Assembly: GCF_028421645.1 (NCBI RefSeq)
Contig: NZ_CP116887.1
Span: forward strand, 2,606,001-2,670,000
Direction of reading: 5' to 3'
Source of the DNA: Aneurinibacillus sp. Ricciae_BoGa-3
GTDB taxonomy: Bacteria > Bacillota > Bacilli > Aneurinibacillales > Aneurinibacillaceae
DNA length: 64,000 nucleotides
The position numbers and the translations under genes were made by a program. A model generated the notes under the pieces. The model was not told the DNA's origin. It saw only the letters and a program-made list of their open reading frames with translations, and searched no databases. This document shows, piece by piece, positions 24,967 through 33,473 of this stretch (the stretch's first letter is position 1; each line of letters opens with the position of its first letter).

Positions 24967-26022
24967 TTACCTCTTTACAAGCAGCAGTTCCGAACTGAAG
25001 CCCGGCCCCAGTGCAGTAAGAATTCCATACTCTCCTGGCTGAATACCGTTGCTAAGAATTTCGTTTAAAACAAACAACACCGTTACGGAAGACATATTTC
25101 CATACTTTTGCAGCACATCAAGGGCGGCGGAAAACCGATCGAGCGGCACACCAAACACCTCTGCATACGCTTCGATAACTTTATACCCTCCAGGATGGGT
25201 AATAAAGTGGGTAATGTCGGAAGTCCGGAGATGATGCTGTTCCAAAAATTCGTAAACATTGGGCTTAAACATGCTATGTACAAAAGTCGGGATGTCACGT
25301 GAGAAGATCACCTTGAGCCCGGCATCATTTACTTCCCAGCCCATAATGTCTCGCGTATCCGGCCATAACGTGCTCAGTGTCTGCTCAATCCGAGGACCGT
25401 GCCCTTCAGGTAAGCATTGCTCGCCTTCAATCAAAACAGCGGCCGCACCATCTGCAAAGAGCGAGGTCGCTACAAGATTGCTTTTGGACCTATCCTCCTG
25501 CTGAAAAGTGAGTCCGCAGCATTCAACGGCAATCAAGAGCGCCCTTTGCTCCGGATAGGCTTTGACATATTCAAAAGCCCTGGATATTCCAACACATCCG
25601 CCTGCGCAGCCAAGTCCCCAGATCGGTGTCCGCTTTGTATGAACGCCGGCCTTCAACTCATTCATAATCAACGCATCAATGCTCGGCGTGGAGATCCCGC
25701 TCGTTGACACAAAAAATAGGTGATCGATATCCTTTATGCTCCTGTCGGCTTTGTTGAGGCAATCGGCTGCAGCTGCCGTTCCGAGCTTAACCGCCCACTC
25801 ACGATATCGTTCATTTTTTTCGGCAAAAGAATGGGGTTGACCGTACCAGTCAAGCGGCATGCAAAAATGGCGGGTTTTCACTTTTCCGTTTTGAAAAATA
25901 GGGAGCAGCCGTTCAATATTACGGAATGAACCTGCAAATAAGTTGCTAGCAAATGTTTTTACTTCATCTTGGTGCAGTATATGAGGAGGAAGACAGGTTC
26001 CAACAGCTCGGATTCGGGCCAC
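24967..26022 (-). CDS. bpsA: Type III polyketide synthase BpsA (alkylpyrone synthase)
   Basis: 351 residues of the chalcone synthase family. The active-site Cys is in GLGCAGGCVGISRAFEY, with the catalytic His in FITHPGGYKVIEAY and Asn in KYGNMSSVTVLFVL. It condenses long-chain acyl-CoA with malonyl-CoA to triketide pyrones. It is co-transcribed with the methyltransferase gene. The acyl-CoA supply could come from the fatty acid genes further along. Confidence 0.92.
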   Translation of the reverse strand: MARIRAVGTCLPPHILHQDEVKTFASNLFAGSFRNIERLLPIFQNGKVKTRHFCMPLDWYGQPHSFAEKNERYREWAVKLGTAAAADCLNKADRSIKDIDHLFFVSTSGISTPSIDALIMNELKAGVHTKRTPIWGLGCAGGCVGISRAFEYVKAYPEQRALLIAVECCGLTFQQEDRSKSNLVATSLFADGAAAVLIEGEQCLPEGHGPRIEQTLSTLWPDTRDIMGWEVNDAGLKVIFSRDIPTFVHSMFKPNVYEFLEQHHLRTSDITHFITHPGGYKVIEAYAEVFGVPLDRFSAALDVLQKYGNMSSVTVLFVLNEILSNGIQPGEYGILTALGPGFSSELLLVKR

Positions 26023-26104
26023 AGTGTATCGCTCCTTCTGTTACGTCAGTAGCCCTTATTTTTGCCCACCGCTTGCAGGAAGAAACCTGACAAGCAAACG
26101 TTTT

Positions 26105-26959
26105 TTAAGTTGATGCAAGTTCTTTATACACTTCTTCTGGTATAATCAGCTGTTCAATGCCAAGCATATCTGCCACTTCCTCAAAGGAATTCCCCTCCTT
26201 TAGCCGCTGAACAGCAAACGTATTCCTCAATTTCTGCGCATGAAACTTGATGCCTGACTTCTTCGAAAGAGTCTCTAGCACAAACTGGATACTGCGCGGG
26301 CTCATCCGCTTTCCCTGACGCGATTCAAATACAAACGGAGTGGTTCCAGTACGCTCTTTATATTTTTTTAGATACTCTCCTTTCTCGAGAGGCAGTATAA
26401 ATCGGCGTACATTGCCCAGCGACACTCCGATTATGACGCCTTCGTCTACCCACTGTACGTCTTTCCATAATAAACTTGCGGCTTCTTGTATACGCAGCCC
26501 GGCCCAGAGAAAAACCGTAATGAAAGACATATTTCGGTCAAAAATGGCGTCATCGTTTTTCGCGTTCGCTTCTTCCCTAATGGTATGCAGAAGATAATCA
26601 ATTTCATCTTCGCTTAAGTAAAAAGCTTCATCCTCCGCCCGATTTGGCCTGCGCTTTAGTTTTGCACACGGGTCTATCCCCACTTTTCCTTTAAGCCATA
26701 AAAAGTGAAAGTAAGCTTTTAGGGCCGTAATTTTCTTGTTAATGGTCGACATTTGCTTGCCTGATATGATTTCTTCCTCAATGTATTCTGTTACATTCAT
26801 AAACCCAATCTCGTACACTTCTTTACTCGGATAAAGCCTGCCAAGCCAGGCGAAAAACATGGTCAATTCCATCATATAAGAAGAAATCGTAAGCTCTGCC
26901 CGCATCAACTGAAGCAAATACTCTTCGTATTCAGCCATATACGGAAAACGGTATTCCAT
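26105..26959 (-). CDS. Tyrosine recombinase, partly degenerate
   Basis: 284 residues with a SAM-like N-terminal core-binding domain and a C-terminal catalytic domain. The first Arg is present (WAGLRIQEAASLLW). The box II motif usually reads HxLRHTF but here is QKLRNTFAV, and the following LGH is LGI. A Tyr remains in the expected region (EEVYKEL). Two of the catalytic His are therefore replaced, and activity is doubtful. No phage genes or att-like repeats flank it. Preceded by GGAGGAAAACAGCAT, so it is probably still translated. Confidence 0.8.
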   Translation of the reverse strand: MEYRFPYMAEYEEYLLQLMRAELTISSYMMELTMFFAWLGRLYPSKEVYEIGFMNVTEYIEEEIISGKQMSTINKKITALKAYFHFLWLKGKVGIDPCAKLKRRPNRAEDEAFYLSEDEIDYLLHTIREEANAKNDDAIFDRNMSFITVFLWAGLRIQEAASLLWKDVQWVDEGVIIGVSLGNVRRFILPLEKGEYLKKYKERTGTTPFVFESRQGKRMSPRSIQFVLETLSKKSGIKFHAQKLRNTFAVQRLKEGNSFEEVADMLGIEQLIIPEEVYKELAST

Positions 26960-27213
26960 ATGCTGTTTTCCTCCTTTCCTCTATACTAACTATATATACA
27001 ATTAGCCGAACATACGTTTTTTCCTTTTTAACCTATTATCTTTTGATGTTTTTTTATTTTACTGCGCAGTTTCTTTGGACTTCCTTAGGCTATCTTGATC
27101 CCTCTCGAAGAATAATTTTAGCGAGGATCACAAAGGATAAGAATGGAAAAGACCTTATACATTGCGCGTTAATAAAAAAGCCAGCGATAAAACTGAACAA
27201 GGGGGACACACAC
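26960..27213 (+). other. Leader or promoter region of the flavohemoglobin gene
   Basis: About 250 bases with an open frame but no start codon having a ribosome site before GTG 27214. No NsrR-like or Crp/Fnr dyad could be identified. Confidence 0.35.
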
Positions 27214-28500
27214 GTGCCCGAGTCGTTAAAACACAAAATGGATGATTCCTGGAAAGAAGTCTTTAACACAGTTAAGACCCTAGAACCCGCGAAATTAGCA
27301 ATCGTCAAAGCCACTCTCCCTACGGTACTAGAGCACGGCGAGGAAATTACGAAACGATTTTATCAGAGGCTGCTGGGCAATCATCCGGAATTAAAAGACC
27401 TTTTTAACCAGACCCATCAGAAGATAGGCCACCAGCCAAAAGCGCTGGCAAATGCTGTGTATGCAGCTGCAGCAAACATCGAGAACTTAAGCGCTATTAT
27501 GCCGGCCCTCGAACATATTGGGTATAAGCATAAGAGTTTAAACATCAAGCCTGAACAATACCCCATAGTAGGTGAAAATTTGCTTCAGGCTATCAAAGAA
27601 ATATTAGGATCGGCCGCAACAGAAGAAGTACTGGATGCATGGGCTGCAGCCTATGAAGTAATCGCAGACGCATTTATCCGAATGGAAGACAAAATGTACA
27701 AAACAACAGAGAGCGCGCCAGGGGGCTGGGCTGGGTTCCGCGACTTTGTTGTCGACAAAAAAGTTCCGGAAAGCTCCATCATTACATCGTTCTATTTAAA
27801 ACCAGCCGATGGCAAAGCAATTGCCTCCTATTTGCCAGGCCAATATACTACGGTCAATGTAGAGATTGAAGGTGAGGAATACAGGCATAATTTGCGCCAG
27901 TACAGCCTCTCAGATCGTCCAGGCACGGGATATTACCGCATCAGCGTAAAGCGGGAAGATCCGAGAGAAGAAGGGTACCCGCCCGGTGTTGTGTCAACCT
28001 TTTTACACAAGCATGTCAAAGAAGGCGACATCATTCCAATCAGCGCGCCGTCAGGCGACTTTTACTTAGACATGGATAAGCAGATTCCTGTGGCGCTTAT
28101 AAGCGCAGGGGTAGGTTTAACACCCATGCTAAGTATGCTTAACACCCTGGTGGCAGAACAACCAGACAGGAAGGTCTATTACACGCATGCCGCCATCAAC
28201 AGCAGTGTCCATGCGATGAACGACCATGTGAAACAAGTAGCTAAAAACCATTCAAATGTAAAATCTTTTGTCATTTACCAATCCCCAACCGAAGCGGATA
28301 AGGCAGCGCAAAATTATGATAAAGAAGGATTTATTACACTGGAGTGGATGCAGTCCGTTCTGCCAAAAGAGGCGGATTTCTACTTTTGCGGCCCGGTGCC
28401 TTTTATGAAAGAAGTCAACAAAGCGCTTAAAAAATGGGGCGTACCCGTAGAAAGAATCCATTATGAATTCTTCGGCACAGGCGGCGATTTGGAAGATTAA
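27214..28500 (+). CDS. hmp: Flavohemoglobin (nitric oxide dioxygenase)
   Basis: About 428 residues. The globin domain has the heme-proximal His in YKHKSLNIKPEQYPIVG. The FAD domain contains RQYSLSD, and the NAD domain contains GVGLTPMLSML and ends in EFFGTGGDL. It oxidises nitric oxide to nitrate with NADH and oxygen. GTG 27214 is selected because AGGGGG lies 8 bases upstream and the globin alignment begins soon after; the open frame runs back to 27043 but that part is not globin-like. It complements the nitrate genes by removing NO. Confidence 0.9.
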   Translation: MPESLKHKMDDSWKEVFNTVKTLEPAKLAIVKATLPTVLEHGEEITKRFYQRLLGNHPELKDLFNQTHQKIGHQPKALANAVYAAAANIENLSAIMPALEHIGYKHKSLNIKPEQYPIVGENLLQAIKEILGSAATEEVLDAWAAAYEVIADAFIRMEDKMYKTTESAPGGWAGFRDFVVDKKVPESSIITSFYLKPADGKAIASYLPGQYTTVNVEIEGEEYRHNLRQYSLSDRPGTGYYRISVKREDPREEGYPPGVVSTFLHKHVKEGDIIPISAPSGDFYLDMDKQIPVALISAGVGLTPMLSMLNTLVAEQPDRKVYYTHAAINSSVHAMNDHVKQVAKNHSNVKSFVIYQSPTEADKAAQNYDKEGFITLEWMQSVLPKEADFYFCGPVPFMKEVNKALKKWGVPVERIHYEFFGTGGDLED

Positions 28501-28675
28501 TGGATGATTAAGTGACCTAAAAAGAGGCGTCTACAATGTCCTCCGGCTTTCGCACATCGGTTGGGTGGACAATGGCATGCCCTCCTTCCTGCCTGATTAA
28601 ACATAGGTTCATTTTCTTTTTACACCTTGTTTATTTTTACCACGCTCGTTAAGAAAAAAACAATTCCCCCCTTGC

Positions 28676-28717
28676 ATTCGACATCTTTTTAAACGATCGT
28701 TTAAAAAGATGTCGAAT
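28676..28717. repeat. 42-bp perfect palindrome upstream of DksA-like gene
   Basis: Every base from 28676 to 28717 pairs around a centre between 28696 and 28697, with no loop. The core reads AAACGATCGTTT. It lies about 85 bp before the start codon at 28802 and resembles a TetR-type operator more than a terminator, since no T run follows on the plus strand. Confidence 0.75.
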
Positions 28718-28801
28718 TCAATTAATCCATCTCGAAGTTTCATCCACATCGCTTGCGGGAAATACGTTTATAGAGCAACAGATGAGAAAGGAGCTGCACT
28801 T

Positions 28802-29341
28802 ATGGACCACAAACAGCTTGAGCAGTTAAAACAGGAATTGGAGCAGCAAAAAGAACAATTGGTGAGCAGCGATTTAGTAAGCGAGCCTGATTTGAATAAA
28901 TCGATAATAGAATCGACCGGGGAATTGTCCAGCTATGATAACCACCCTGCTGATATGGGGAGCGAAGTATTTGAACGATCGCTGACCGTGGCGTTAAATG
29001 AACACGAACAAAAACTGCTTGATGATATAGAAGCGGCCCTCCATCGTATTGAGGAGGGCATATACGGTAAATGCCTGGAATGCGGGGCTCAAATCCCGTT
29101 CGAGCGGCTGCAAGCAAACCCGGCTGCTGCCTACTGCATCGAACACCAGGAAGTACACGACAGAATGGATACAGGCGAAGAACGGTCGCCAAAACTTTCC
29201 GACATCCACATTGACCGTCCGGCAGAGGAAGATATTCTCAGTCCGCCATTCGTAAGGGGGCGAAGCGATCCGCATGAAGATGCGCTGGATGATGTAGAAG
29301 GCTTCAATGACAGAACACATAAAGTAGACCCGGCTGAATAG
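28802..29341 (+). CDS. DksA/TraR-type zinc-finger protein (YteA-like)
   Basis: 179 residues. A coiled N-terminal half rich in Gln/Glu precedes the finger YGKCLECGAQIPFERLQANPAAAYCIEHQ, in which Cys-x2-Cys and Cys-x2-His would bind zinc. The C-terminal tail is acidic and Pro-rich. ATG 28802 is used because AGGAG is 8 bases upstream; an earlier ATG at 28709 lies inside the palindrome and has no site. It is a likely YteA-family protein whose role is not well defined; RNA polymerase binding is inferred from the DksA fold. Confidence 0.85.
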   Translation: MDHKQLEQLKQELEQQKEQLVSSDLVSEPDLNKSIIESTGELSSYDNHPADMGSEVFERSLTVALNEHEQKLLDDIEAALHRIEEGIYGKCLECGAQIPFERLQANPAAAYCIEHQEVHDRMDTGEERSPKLSDIHIDRPAEEDILSPPFVRGRSDPHEDALDDVEGFNDRTHKVDPAE

Positions 29342-29394
29342 GCAAACACAGAGAGCACGGATGCGTGCCCTCTACTTAATTCGGACGGACGCTC

Positions 29395-30150
29395 CTATTC
29401 CAGTGTGCGGTAGTGGTACTGCGATACCGCCGTGAAACCAAGTTTGTCATAAAGTGCAAGGGCTGGTTCGTTGTCCGTTAAAACCTGCAGGTATGTACGT
29501 TCCGCACCCCTTCCAGCAGCCCAGCGGGTTAATCGGCGAATGATCTGGGCTGCTGCTCCTTTTTGCCTGTGCCTAGGCGAAACGATAATATTACTTAAGC
29601 CTGACCAACTCCGCTCTACTACCGCGGTCCCCAGGCCAATCACTTCGTCATTCTCATACAAACGCAGAAATGCCTTACTGGGACCAATCGCTGAGAAGAT
29701 GTGAGAATACCCCCTGTGCTGCTCCTGTGGATAATCCTCTAAAATAAGAAAATCCCGAATCCACTCATCATCCGCTTCCTCTGCTAACGTGCACGTAAAT
29801 CGCTGTTCATCTCTTACACGATTGATGATTTCACTGCAGAGCGCCATCATTAAAAAGCATGGATATTCAATTCGGTAACCGTTTGCCTCCAATATACTGT
29901 CCAGCTCAGGCGGTGACGCTGAGCCCACCTGAAAAGCCGGTACAATCGAACGCCGCTGATAGAATTCCTCAACAAGAGCCAGCCAATTTTCGTCTGGAAA
30001 TGGGCCAGCCGCATACACACTGTTTGCTCTTTTCGTAACGCCAAAGGAAGCCCGCAGCCGCCACGTTCTTATTGTTTGCTGGATGTAAGAGGGCCAGGCG
30101 TTGGCTCCCAATTCTTCTAATAACAAAACAAGCTGGCTGTCCGTTTTCAT
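29395..30150 (-). CDS. GNAT-family N-acetyltransferase
   Basis: 251 residues. The C-terminal half is a GNAT domain with the acetyl-CoA-binding region VSPRHRQKGAAAQIIRRLTRWA and the terminal LYDKLGFTAVSQYHYRTLE. The N-terminal 120 residues are another GNAT-like or unrelated domain, as seen in several two-domain members. Substrate unknown. Transcribed alone. Confidence 0.88.
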   Translation of the reverse strand: MKTDSQLVLLLEELGANAWPSYIQQTIRTWRLRASFGVTKRANSVYAAGPFPDENWLALVEEFYQRRSIVPAFQVGSASPPELDSILEANGYRIEYPCFLMMALCSEIINRVRDEQRFTCTLAEEADDEWIRDFLILEDYPQEQHRGYSHIFSAIGPSKAFLRLYENDEVIGLGTAVVERSWSGLSNIIVSPRHRQKGAAAQIIRRLTRWAAGRGAERTYLQVLTDNEPALALYDKLGFTAVSQYHYRTLE

Positions 30151-30347
30151 TATTGCCCTCCTGTCTTTTCTCCATAAAAAATATATGCCGAGCTTTACAA
30201 ACCCAATATAATTTTAACCGTTTTTTAAACTCGTTGACATACTATTGTAACGAAACTCTTTTAGAATTTAGTATACCTTCTTCAAGTATGCTATAATGAT
30301 TTCCCGCCCCGGATTTAAGCAAACAGATAGAAAAGGAAGTAGTATAG

Positions 30348-30494
30348 ATGGAGAAATATATTAACCAATTGCTCGATATGGGCGTGTTTAAAATTAACGA
30401 GCGACAGTTATATGAATGCTCGGAAGCTGAATTAAAAGCTGCCCTATGTGAGATTTTATTCGCTAAACGTAAGAGATTCATATCCTCATATTGA
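30348..30494 (+). CDS. 48-residue FbpA-like small protein
   Basis: ATG 30348 to TGA 30494, 48 residues, with GGAAG 8 bases upstream and a strong terminator 7 bases after the stop. The pattern INQLLDMGVFKINERQLYECSEAELK matches the fold of Fur-regulated basic proteins (FbpA family), short iron-sparing peptides in Bacillus. The C-terminus is Lys/Arg-rich. No Fur box could be recognised upstream, so the iron link is only by family. Confidence 0.7.
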   Translation: MEKYINQLLDMGVFKINERQLYECSEAELKAALCEILFAKRKRFISSY

Positions 30495-30500
30495 TAAAAG

Positions 30501-30538
30501 AAAAAGCAGCAGACAGATTACCTGTATGGCTGCTTTTT
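30501..30538 (+). terminator. Terminator of the FbpA-like gene
   Basis: A 10-bp stem AAAAAGCAGC / GCTGCTTTTT with an 18-base loop, T run included in the second arm. Confidence 0.85.
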
Positions 30539-30731
30539 CTCTATTCTCTATGTTTTTGGGTTGTCTTCGCCTTATACTTTTGCTTGCTTCTCTTATACCT
30601 CAAAAGTTTAAACGCATTACTCCCTTCTGCTAACGATTATCTCCAATCCATGAATACGCTGCCGGTTATCTCTTCATTGTAACGCTACTACCATGCATAG
30701 AAAAAGGGGGATTCGCTCTGCCATGCCGATT

Positions 30732-31928
30732 CTAAAATCTTCCCTTTTTTAAGACGAGCCGAATACCGCCTATGGCAAACAAGTAGCGTAAGTCCACCGC
30801 TTTCTTTATGATAACAGCAGGATAACCTGTTACCCTTTTCTTGCCAAACTGTCCAATCGCATCTTCACGCCCGAGAGAGGCAACGGTTCCATAGATCACC
30901 GGTTTGAACGGTTTCCGCTTATGTTTAGTTCCCCGAATCGTAACCACAATGTTTTCCGCCAGCAGCTTCCCCATCTGCACCGCAATTTGCGCTGTAGGCG
31001 GATAGGGCCGCTTCGTTCTTTGATCCGTAAATAGTGCACAATCACCAATGATAAAAACATTCTCATGCCCCGGCGCACGCAGGTATCCATCAACTGGCAC
31101 TCTGCCGCGGGTGGTTGTGAAGCCTGATTTCTCAATGATGGAATTTCCCCGCACTCCCGCTGCCCATACCACTGTGCCTGCCCGGATCTCTTTTCCGCTC
31201 GCGAGCACGACGCCGTGCTTGTTGCATGCTTTAATTGGCGTACCTAAAATAAACTCAACTCCTTTTGCTTCTAAGGCAGAAGTGGCATAATTGCGCAGGC
31301 CCGGGTCAAATCCAGGAAGAGCCACCGGGGCTGACTCTACGGTAATCAAACGGACCAGACTTGTATCGACATCGTACTCCTTGCACAGCTTAGGCACTCT
31401 GTCTGCTAATTCACTTACGAATTCGATCCCTGTGAGTCCAGCCCCTCCTACGACAAACGTTAAGAGTTCGGTGCGCTTTGGATCATTTTTATATGTAGCG
31501 AATTGGTACTCAATGTATTCTCTTAGTTGTCTGACCCCATTAATATTCCATCTGTTAAAGGTATACTCCATCAGCCCCGGAATGCCAAATGTCTCAGGTT
31601 CTGCACCGAGACCGACAATGAGGTAGTCGTATGCTAACGTGTGGTTTTCAAGGACTACCACTCGATCAGATGTCCGAATTTCCACAACATTGTCCTGAAT
31701 AAGCTGTACTTTCTTTCGATTAATCAGCCTTTTAATATCCACCCGTGTTTTATCATGAGGGAATGTTCCAGCAGCTGGCTCATGCAATCTTGTGGTGAAA
31801 TAATGGTATTCATTTTTATTGACCAATGTAACCTCAGCTTCTTTGGTTCGCAGTTTTTTTTGAAAAGTAAGGGCAGCCGTTAGACCGGCGTATCCCGCTC
31901 CCAGAATGATGATTTTCGGAGGTATCAC
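30732..31928 (-). CDS. Type II NADH dehydrogenase (FAD, NDH-2 family)
   Basis: 398 residues with two Rossmann motifs: GAGYAGLTAALTF at the N-terminus for FAD and VVGGAGLTGIEFVSEL near 165 for NADH. The FAD-binding VFIIGDCALF follows near residue 300, then PPTAQIAVQMGK. It is the non-proton-pumping NADH:quinone reductase fold (Ndh/YumB/YutJ). The C-terminal tail is basic for membrane binding. It would feed quinol to respiration. Confidence 0.92.
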   Translation of the reverse strand: MIPPKIIILGAGYAGLTAALTFQKKLRTKEAEVTLVNKNEYHYFTTRLHEPAAGTFPHDKTRVDIKRLINRKKVQLIQDNVVEIRTSDRVVVLENHTLAYDYLIVGLGAEPETFGIPGLMEYTFNRWNINGVRQLREYIEYQFATYKNDPKRTELLTFVVGGAGLTGIEFVSELADRVPKLCKEYDVDTSLVRLITVESAPVALPGFDPGLRNYATSALEAKGVEFILGTPIKACNKHGVVLASGKEIRAGTVVWAAGVRGNSIIEKSGFTTTRGRVPVDGYLRAPGHENVFIIGDCALFTDQRTKRPYPPTAQIAVQMGKLLAENIVVTIRGTKHKRKPFKPVIYGTVASLGREDAIGQFGKKRVTGYPAVIIKKAVDLRYLFAIGGIRLVLKKGRF

Positions 31929-32275
31929 CGTCTTCCCCCTTTCTATCGTTCTTCTATGGCGAAAAGAAAGCTATCCTCTTTAGTGTATTCGCGCAGTAAA
32001 AAATTAAGAAAGGATGAGGATAATCTTCAATATTTTAAATTGTTAGTCTTTACTGTCGTTTCATTTTGTGAGATAATCAAAGCAGTTCAAAGATAAGGGG
32101 CTCTTCCCCCTAACAAGCTGAACCTGAGCCTATCTTCTTTTATAAACTGCCTAGTTTCGTACGATCTTCTTCCCGAAGACTTTTCACGAACTATAGCCAG
32201 TTAAACTGCGTTTATTTTTTGATGCGGTTTGACTGGCTTTTATTTTTGCCGTCACTAGAAAGGAGGCGTGATACC
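31929..32275 (+). other. Promoter and leader region of the CoA-transferase unit
   Basis: About 350 bases with no supported ORF. AT-rich. A -24/-12-like pair TGGC and TTGCC (32234-32250) occurs but its GG-to-GC spacing is 11, one base more than sigma-54 promoters need. The strong Shine-Dalgarno sequence AAAGGAGG lies 9 bases before ATG 32276. Confidence 0.4.
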
Positions 32276-33460
32276 ATGGGGGCTTTGGATGGAATCACCA
32301 TCCTCGATCTGACTCGCGTACTTGCCGGGCCTTTCTGCACGATGACGCTGGGCGATCTGGGCGCGGAAGTCATTAAGGTCGAGGGTTCCCACAATAAAGA
32401 CGATACACGCGAATGGGGGCCGCCGTTTGTGGGTGGCGAGAGCGCCTATTATCTGTCTGCGAATCGCAACAAAAGAGCCATCACCCTGAACCTTAAATCG
32501 GCAAAGGGAAAAGAGATCGTTAAACAGCTGGTGCGCGATGCAGATGTTGTCGTCCAAAACTTCAAGACCGGTACACTGGATAAGCTTGGCCTGGGCTATG
32601 ACGTGCTAAAGGAGATCAACCCGCAAATTATCTTAGCTTCAATCACTGGATTCGGCAGTAACGGCCCTTACAAGGACGATGCTGGCTACGACTATATCAT
32701 TCAAGCCATGGGCGGACTGATGAGCATTACTGGCGGTGACTCTTCGGGGCCTCTTAAAGTGGGGGTTGCCATCGCCGATGTGTTAACTGGCTTGTATACA
32801 ACGATCGGCATTTTAGCGGCTCTGCACGAAAGAAATCATTCAGGACGGGGCCAATGCATCGATATTTCCTTATTTGATTCGCAAATCTCCGCCCTGGTTA
32901 ACGTAGCAAGCAACTACCTGATAACGGGTGTTGTGCCGAAGCGGCTGGGAAATCAGCACCCTAACATAGTCCCCTATCAAGTATTCCCGACCGCTGATCA
33001 AGAAATGGTGGTCGCCGTAGGAAACGACGCCCAGTTTAGAAAGTTCACCCATATCATTGGTTTGGCGGAGCTGGCTGATGATGATAAGTTCAGCACGAAT
33101 GCCAGGCGCGTAGAGCATAAAGATGAATTGGTAAACCGGATTGCTGCTGCCTTGAAAAAAAGGCCCGCCAGGGAGTGGACAACATTATTTAAAGAAGCTG
33201 GTGTTCCAAACGGGCCAATCAACGATATGAAAGCATTGTTTGAAGATCCACAAGTTCACGCCAGACAAATGGTCGTTGAGATGGCGCACCCCACTGCCGA
33301 AACGATCAGGCTCATCGGAAGTCCGCTTAAACTCTCCAGAACTCCAGTGGAGATCCAAAGACATCCGCCGCTGTACGGCGAGCATACCGATCAGGTTTTA
33401 AAAAAGCTGGGATACTCAGCGGAAGATATCCGCTCGATGCGGGAAAAACAAGACATTTAG
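32276..33460 (+). CDS. Class III (CaiB/BaiF) CoA-transferase
   Basis: 394 residues. Family hallmarks: GITILDLTRVLAGPFCTMTLGDLGAEVIKVEG, NRNKRAITLNLKSAKGKEI, GYDYIIQAMGGLMSITG with the region of the catalytic Asp, and VGVAIADVLTGLY. It transfers CoA between carboxylic acids. The next gene encodes a glutaryl-CoA-dehydrogenase-like enzyme 13 bases downstream, so a dicarboxylic acid such as glutarate is a plausible substrate (inference). ATG 32276 is chosen on its ribosome site. Confidence 0.9.
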   Translation: MGALDGITILDLTRVLAGPFCTMTLGDLGAEVIKVEGSHNKDDTREWGPPFVGGESAYYLSANRNKRAITLNLKSAKGKEIVKQLVRDADVVVQNFKTGTLDKLGLGYDVLKEINPQIILASITGFGSNGPYKDDAGYDYIIQAMGGLMSITGGDSSGPLKVGVAIADVLTGLYTTIGILAALHERNHSGRGQCIDISLFDSQISALVNVASNYLITGVVPKRLGNQHPNIVPYQVFPTADQEMVVAVGNDAQFRKFTHIIGLAELADDDKFSTNARRVEHKDELVNRIAAALKKRPAREWTTLFKEAGVPNGPINDMKALFEDPQVHARQMVVEMAHPTAETIRLIGSPLKLSRTPVEIQRHPPLYGEHTDQVLKKLGYSAEDIRSMREKQDI

Positions 33461-33473
33461 GAGGCAGAAACCG

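Noticed and set aside
27043..27213. N-terminal extension of the flavohemoglobin frame
   Set aside because: The extra 57 residues do not look like globin and no ribosome site supports ATG 27043; GTG 27214 is well placed.
29349..29372. Hairpin between the DksA-like and acetyltransferase genes
   Set aside because: A stem is visible but no T run follows on either strand, so a terminator cannot be claimed.
30491..30682. 63-residue hydrophobic ORF after the FbpA-like gene
   Set aside because: It starts inside the stop codon on TTG with no ribosome site and runs through the terminator hairpin.
32234..32250. -24/-12-like pair in front of the CoA-transferase gene
   Set aside because: GG-to-GC spacing is 11 instead of 10 and no enhancer dyad is nearby, so a sigma-54 promoter is not supported.
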